A program made the position numbers and the translations under genes. Below the pieces are notes generated by a model that saw nothing but the letters and a program-made list of their open reading frames with translations, was not told where the DNA came from and made no database searches. From NCBI GenBank assembly GCA_036514635.1, contig DATBWU010000360.1, positions 1 to 5,362 of the forward strand: DNA of 5,362 bases. The letters are read 5' to 3'. Shown here in pieces: positions 1-2,574 of this stretch. Numbering within the stretch: the stretch's first letter is position 1; every line of letters starts with the position of its first letter. This stretch comes from DASSFZ01 sp036514635 (GTDB lineage Bacteria; Chloroflexota; Anaerolineae; Fen-1058).

Positions 1-42
1 GACGACTGACTACTGACGACTGACTACTGACTACTGATGACT
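1..42. repeat. Tandem heptamer array (GACNACT units), left flank of the four-helix-bundle gene
   Basis: Six perfectly phased 7-nt units are visible: GACGACT, GACTACT, GACGACT, GACTACT, GACTACT and GATGACT. The array starts at base 1, so its left end lies outside the window. Read on the other strand the units are AGTNNNC, the same family as the arrays at 409-506 and 4984-5151. It stops two bases before the Shine-Dalgarno sequence of the next gene. It resembles the short tandemly repeated heptamers known from some cyanobacteria and other bacteria. No spacers are present, so it is not a CRISPR array. Confidence 0.9.
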
Positions 43-43
43 T

Positions 44-49
44 AAGGAG
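44..49 (+). promoter_or_regulatory. Shine-Dalgarno AAGGAG that decides between two starts
   Basis: AAGGAG lies one base before the ATG at 51 but seven bases before the in-frame GTG at 57. Normal spacing favours GTG 57 as the true initiation codon, giving a protein beginning MHKFRDLKVWQ. Family members usually begin within a few residues of the DLKVWQ motif, which either start allows. Confidence 0.6.
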
Positions 50-56
50 AATGCGC

Positions 57-413
57 GTGCATAAGTTCCGCGACTTGAAGGTGTGGCAGCGGTCAATGGA
101 TGTAGTCGTCGAGGTTTACCGTCTGACGCAGACTTTCCCGCCGACAGAGCAGTATGGATTGCCCAGCCAACTGCGGCGGGCAGCCGTCTCGATTCCGCTG
201 AACATCTCAGAGGGCGCGGGCAGCGGCAGTGACCCGGAGTTTCGGCGTTTCTTGCGTATCGCGTTGCGATCGTGCTACGAGGTGATGACCGGCATCGAGA
301 TCGCGCGCAGGCTGACCTATTGCGCCGATCAACGGGCGAACACACTCAATCAAGAAGTGGATGAAGTCGCTGCCATGATTGTCGGCCTCATCAAAAGCCT
401 GCCGGAGAAGTAG
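57..413 (+). CDS. Four-helix-bundle protein of the 23S rRNA intervening-sequence (S23/Avd-like) family
   Basis: The product is 118 residues from GTG 57, or 120 from ATG 51; the GTG has the better Shine-Dalgarno spacing. Family hallmarks are visible: an N-terminal FRDLKVWQRSMD helix, the central QYGLPSQLRRAAVSIPLNIS-EG block, an FRRFLRIALRSCYEV helix, and a C-terminal amphipathic helix ending in LIKSL. This matches PF05635/TIGR02436, small all-helical proteins first seen encoded in intervening sequences of Leptospira 23S rRNA and structurally related to the Avd accessory protein of diversity-generating retroelements. Their cellular role is not established; nucleic-acid binding is often proposed. 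No rRNA, reverse transcriptase or template repeat lies nearby, so this is the free-standing type. Heptamer arrays flank the gene on both sides, and its TAG stop (411-413) lies inside the first unit of the right-hand array. It looks like passenger DNA in front of the redox operon, not a functional partner. Confidence 0.88.
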   Translation: MHKFRDLKVWQRSMDVVVEVYRLTQTFPPTEQYGLPSQLRRAAVSIPLNISEGAGSGSDPEFRRFLRIALRSCYEVMTGIEIARRLTYCADQRANTLNQEVDEVAAMIVGLIKSLPEK

Positions 414-426
414 TCAGTCAGCAGGC

Positions 427-453
427 GTCAGTGGCCAAATTCTGGCAACTGAC
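427..453 (+). other. Hairpin at the centre of the heptamer array
   Basis: GTCAGTGGCCA (427-437) pairs with TGGCAACTGAC (443-453) with one G-A mismatch, closing a 5-base loop AATTC. No run of T follows, so it is not a typical rho-independent terminator. In RNA it would sit between the four-helix-bundle gene and mvhD, where it might slow polymerase or protect RNA ends; that role is a guess. Confidence 0.65.
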
Positions 454-499
454 GACTGACTACTGACGACTGACGACTGACTACTGCCGACTGACGACT

Positions 500-503
500 G
501 GAG
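500..503 (+). promoter_or_regulatory. GGAG ribosome binding site for mvhD, inside a repeat unit
   Basis: GGAG at 500-503 lies six bases before the TTG at 510 and is the only good Shine-Dalgarno candidate there. It is part of the last, degenerate heptamer GGAGACT (500-506), so the repeat array now provides the translation signal of mvhD. It supports TTG 510 as the start, giving MSENGFEP, the usual N-terminal context for this family. Confidence 0.6.
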
Positions 504-509
504 ACTGCC

Positions 510-950
510 TTGAGCGAGAATGGATTTGAGCCGAGCATTGTCGCCTTCTGCTGTCACCACTGCGCCTACGCCGCGGCCGACCTGGCCGGCTCGATGCGGC
601 TGGAATATCCGACAGCCATCAAGATCATCGAGCTGCCCTGCACCGGCAAACTCGACGTGCTGTACGTGCTGCGCGCGTTCGAGGACGGTGCGGACGGCGT
701 GATGGTGGCGGGTTGACTGGAAGGCGAGTGCCATTACCTGGAAGGTAATCTCAACGCCCGCCGGCGAATCGAATACGCGCAGAAACTGCTGGAGCAGATC
801 GGCCTGGAGGGACAGCGCGTCCAGATGATCAACCTGTCCTCGGCGATGGGCGGCCAGTTCGCCTTCTCCGCCGCCGAAATGACGGCTGAGATTAAGCGCC
901 TGGGGCCGAATCCGCTCACCCGACTTCCGAAGCCCACATCGCCCGAATGA
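510..950 (+). CDS. mvhD: MvhD-like hydrogenase/heterodisulfide reductase iron-sulfur subunit, probable selenoprotein (UGA 714-716 read as Sec)
   Basis: Translated from TTG 510 through the in-frame TGA at 714-716 to the TGA at 948-950, the product is 146 residues, the usual MvhD/FrhD size. Before the TGA come FEPSIVAFCCHHCAYAAADL (Cys14, Cys15, Cys18), LPCTGKLD (Cys44) and GADGVMVAG. After it come LEGECHYLEGNLNARRR (Cys74) and a C-terminal part ending EMTAEIKRLGPNP. Family members read about GC.PGDCHY..GN at this point, so the TGA replaces a conserved Cys, at residue 69. Reading frame, spacing and conservation continue without a shift on both sides, and a SECIS-like hairpin follows. MvhD proteins carry a [2Fe-2S] cluster and pass electrons from a hydrogenase or formate dehydrogenase to HdrA; Sec at this position is known in methanogen VhuD-type subunits. 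The response regulator begins 13 bases downstream. The alternative is a nonsense mutation or sequencing error of TGC/TGT. A standard gene caller would split or truncate this gene. Confidence 0.85.
714..716 (+). other. In-frame UGA, probable selenocysteine codon
   Basis: The TGA sits in GCG GGT TGA CTG GAA GGC GAG TGC, i.e. A-G-U-L-E-G-E-C. The MvhD family has Cys here, five residues before the next conserved Cys (Cys74). Homology runs through in the same frame, so neither a frameshift nor two separate genes is needed to explain it. Confidence 0.8.
726..752 (+). promoter_or_regulatory. Candidate bacterial SECIS element
   Basis: ATTACCT (733-739) pairs perfectly with AGGTAAT (743-749), closing the loop GGA (740-742). 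GAG (726-728) can pair with CTC (750-752), leaving TGCC bulged on the 5' side. The loop begins 23 bases after the UGA and starts with GG. That fits the usual bacterial SECIS rules: a small apical loop with G in its first two positions, about 16-37 bases from the UGA, inside the coding region. The stem is formed by codons for HYLEGN, so protein conservation alone might produce part of it. Confidence 0.68.
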
Positions 951-963
951 GGGGAAGAGGAGC

Positions 964-1359
964 ATGGACAAACAGCCGTACATCCTGATCACCGACGACG
1001 ACCCGGACATCCTGGAAAACCTTCTCACGATACTGGGCAGCCAATCCTATCGGCTGGCAACGGCGCGCGATGGCAAGCAATGCCTGACGCTGATCAAGCA
1101 AGAGCGACCCGACCTGCTCATCCTCGATCTGCTGATGCCGCGCATGGATGGCTGGGGGGTGATCCGCGAGTTGCGCAGCGACCCGCAATACGCCGGTCTG
1201 CCGATCATGGTGCTGACCACCGTCGTCGAAGACGCCAGTCGCCGCCGCTACGAACTGGAAGTGGGGCTGGCGATGGACGTGCAAGACTACGTTCAAAAGC
1301 CGGCTAAACCGGCCGAGTTGATTCAACGCGTGGAGAAACTGCTGAAGGCTTATGCTTGA
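964..1359 (+). CDS. Single-domain (CheY-like) response regulator
   Basis: This 131-residue protein is a complete receiver domain with no output domain. The acidic pocket is at DDD (11-13), the phosphoacceptor at Asp55 in LLILDLLMPRMDG, the switch Thr at 85/86 in IMVLTT, and the conserved Lys at 112 in YVQKP. It is probably phosphorylated by the histidine kinase encoded next and signals by protein contact, not by DNA binding. A purine-rich GAGGGGAAGAGGAG stretch (949-962) just before ATG 964 provides the ribosome binding site. The gene begins 13 bases after mvhD and overlaps the kinase gene by 8 bases, so the three are probably co-transcribed and the kinase translationally coupled. The target is unknown; the neighbouring redox enzyme is one possibility. 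Confidence 0.93.
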   Translation: MDKQPYILITDDDPDILENLLTILGSQSYRLATARDGKQCLTLIKQERPDLLILDLLMPRMDGWGVIRELRSDPQYAGLPIMVLTTVVEDASRRRYELEVGLAMDVQDYVQKPAKPAELIQRVEKLLKAYA

Positions 1360-2545
1360 CGCGCCATCTGTCTCCGTCTCCCTCATAGTCGAGCGCCTGC
1401 GCCGCTCGGAGATCTTCGGCGACCTGGCCGACGCGGATCTGGTCGCCATCGCCGGATTCTGCCGCGAGGAAGCGTACCGAGAGGGCGACACAGTGCTGGC
1501 CGAAGGCGCGCCGGCCGGGGACGTGTTCGTCGTCGAGCGCGGCAAGCTCGCGCTGGAGAAGAAGATCCAGATCGGCCGGCACTCCACACCGCGCAACGCC
1601 ACGATCGGCTATGTCGAGCCGGGCGAGGTGGCGGGCTTCTCGGCGCTCGTCGCTCCGCATAGCTATTCCACCTCGGCCTTGTGCCTCGAGCCGACGCGCG
1701 TCATTCGGGTGGACGGCGCAGCGCTGCGCGCTTACCTGCACGATCACCCGGCGGCGGGCCACAAGGTCATGAACACGCTGGCCGTGTTGATCAGCGACCG
1801 CTACCGCCACGCGATCGACACGCTGACCTATTTTCTGTCGATCGTCTCGCACGAGCTGCGCTCGCCGCTGGCCGCGATCGAGAACTACTTGCAGACGCTG
1901 CTGGGCGGCTTTGCGGGCGAGCTCAACGAGAAGCAGCAGCGCATGATCAAGCGCAGTGTCTTGCGCGTGACCGACCTGCGCGTGCTCATCGGCGACGTAG
2001 TCGATCTGGCGCGGATGCGCCCGGAGCAGATCCAGGCCGACTTCGAATGGTTCGACCCCGGCGAGGTCGGAACGGAATCGATCGAGGATGCGCGGTTGGC
2101 GGCGGCGGAAAAGGGCGTTCACATCAAAGTCGAGCCGCCGCCGAGGTTCGAACCGATCGTCGGCGCGCGGCGGCGCATGCGGCAGGTCCTCACCAATTTG
2201 CTGAATAACGCGATCAAGTTCGCGCCGCCAGGCAGCAGTGTGACCTTCCGCGCGTGGTACGATCCGGACGCGCTATACTTCGATGTGGATGACGATGGGC
2301 CTGGCATCCCGCCCGACGACCTGCCTCACATCTTCGAAGATTTCTTCCGCGCCGACAACGTCGGCGAGACGCCGGGCGCTGGCCTTGGCCTGTCGATCGC
2401 GAAGAAGATTATGGATGCGCACAACGGGCAGATCCTCGTCAAGTCGCTGTACGGCGAGAGTGGATCCGGCGCCCGGTTCACCGTCGTCATCCCGCGCAAC
2501 TTGCAGACGCCGGAGATGCGACGCAGAGCATGGAATCAGGGATGA
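1352..2545 (+). CDS. Soluble sensor histidine kinase with N-terminal CRP/FNR-like (cNMP-binding-fold) domain
   Basis: The product is 397 residues with no signal peptide or membrane segment. Residues about 19-140 form a cyclic-nucleotide-binding-type beta-roll (IFGDLADADLVAIAGFCREE, then EGDTVLAEGAPAGDVFVVERG). A HisKA dimerisation domain follows, with the H-box SIVSHELRSPL and His167 as the predicted phosphorylation site. The HATPase domain has the N-box NLLNNAIKF (Asn286), the G1 box DDGPGIP (Asp315), an F-box DFFRADN and the G2 box GAGLGLSI (342-349). The phosphate-binding cassette reads GEVAGFSALVAPHSYSTSA (91-109) and lacks the Arg that holds cAMP phosphate in CRP, so the ligand may be something else, or the domain may report on redox or protein contact. 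ATG 1352 overlaps the regulator stop and is preceded by GAAGG at 1344-1348. Position between mvhD and hdrA suggests it controls or senses this electron-transfer module. Confidence 0.92.
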   Translation: MLDAPSVSVSLIVERLRRSEIFGDLADADLVAIAGFCREEAYREGDTVLAEGAPAGDVFVVERGKLALEKKIQIGRHSTPRNATIGYVEPGEVAGFSALVAPHSYSTSALCLEPTRVIRVDGAALRAYLHDHPAAGHKVMNTLAVLISDRYRHAIDTLTYFLSIVSHELRSPLAAIENYLQTLLGGFAGELNEKQQRMIKRSVLRVTDLRVLIGDVVDLARMRPEQIQADFEWFDPGEVGTESIEDARLAAAEKGVHIKVEPPPRFEPIVGARRRMRQVLTNLLNNAIKFAPPGSSVTFRAWYDPDALYFDVDDDGPGIPPDDLPHIFEDFFRADNVGETPGAGLGLSIAKKIMDAHNGQILVKSLYGESGSGARFTVVIPRNLQTPEMRRRAWNQG

Positions 2546-2574
2546 AGGATGAGGGCGGAAGGATGAAGGACAAG
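2540..2574. repeat. Short GGATGAA heptamer array over the kinase/hdrA junction
   Basis: Five phased 7-nt units are readable: GGATGAA, GGATGAG, GGCGGAA, GGATGAA and GGACAAG, the third and fifth degenerate. The array contains the kinase stop codon (2543-2545), two in-frame ATG candidates for hdrA (2542 and 2563), and the GAGG (2551-2554) that can serve the second. The motif differs from AGTNNNC but has the same 7-base period. Confidence 0.7.

Larger units (their letters stand above)
409..506. repeat. Fourteen-unit heptamer array with internal inversion
   Basis: The 98 bases divide exactly into 14 heptamers. The first four follow AGTNNNC (AGTAGTC, AGTCAGC, AGGCGTC, AGTGGCC). A 7-base centre AAATTCT follows, and then nine units of the reverse-complement form GNNNACT (GGCAACT, GACGACT, GACTACT, GACGACT, GACGACT, GACTACT, GCCGACT, GACGACT, GGAGACT). 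The 7-base phase is kept through the inversion. The left four units can pair with the first four right units into an imperfect stem of about 28 bp. The array supplies the stop codon of the preceding gene and the GGAG before mvhD, so it is closely built into the gene boundaries. Confidence 0.9.

Noticed and set aside
427..453. Rho-independent terminator between the four-helix-bundle gene and mvhD.
   Set aside because: The stem is plausible but no T-run follows; the downstream bases are more heptamer repeats.
1..506. CRISPR array or diversity-generating retroelement.
   Set aside because: The 7-base repeats are contiguous with no spacers, there are no cas genes, and no reverse transcriptase or template/variable repeat accompanies the Avd-like gene.
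510..716. Stand-alone 68-residue protein ending at TGA 714-716.
   Set aside because: It stops in the middle of a conserved MvhD motif, and homology continues directly in the same frame to 950. Sec readthrough explains it better.
1304..2122. Minus-strand frame of 272 codons opposite the histidine kinase.
   Set aside because: A shadow of the kinase gene; low-complexity basic composition and no family resemblance.
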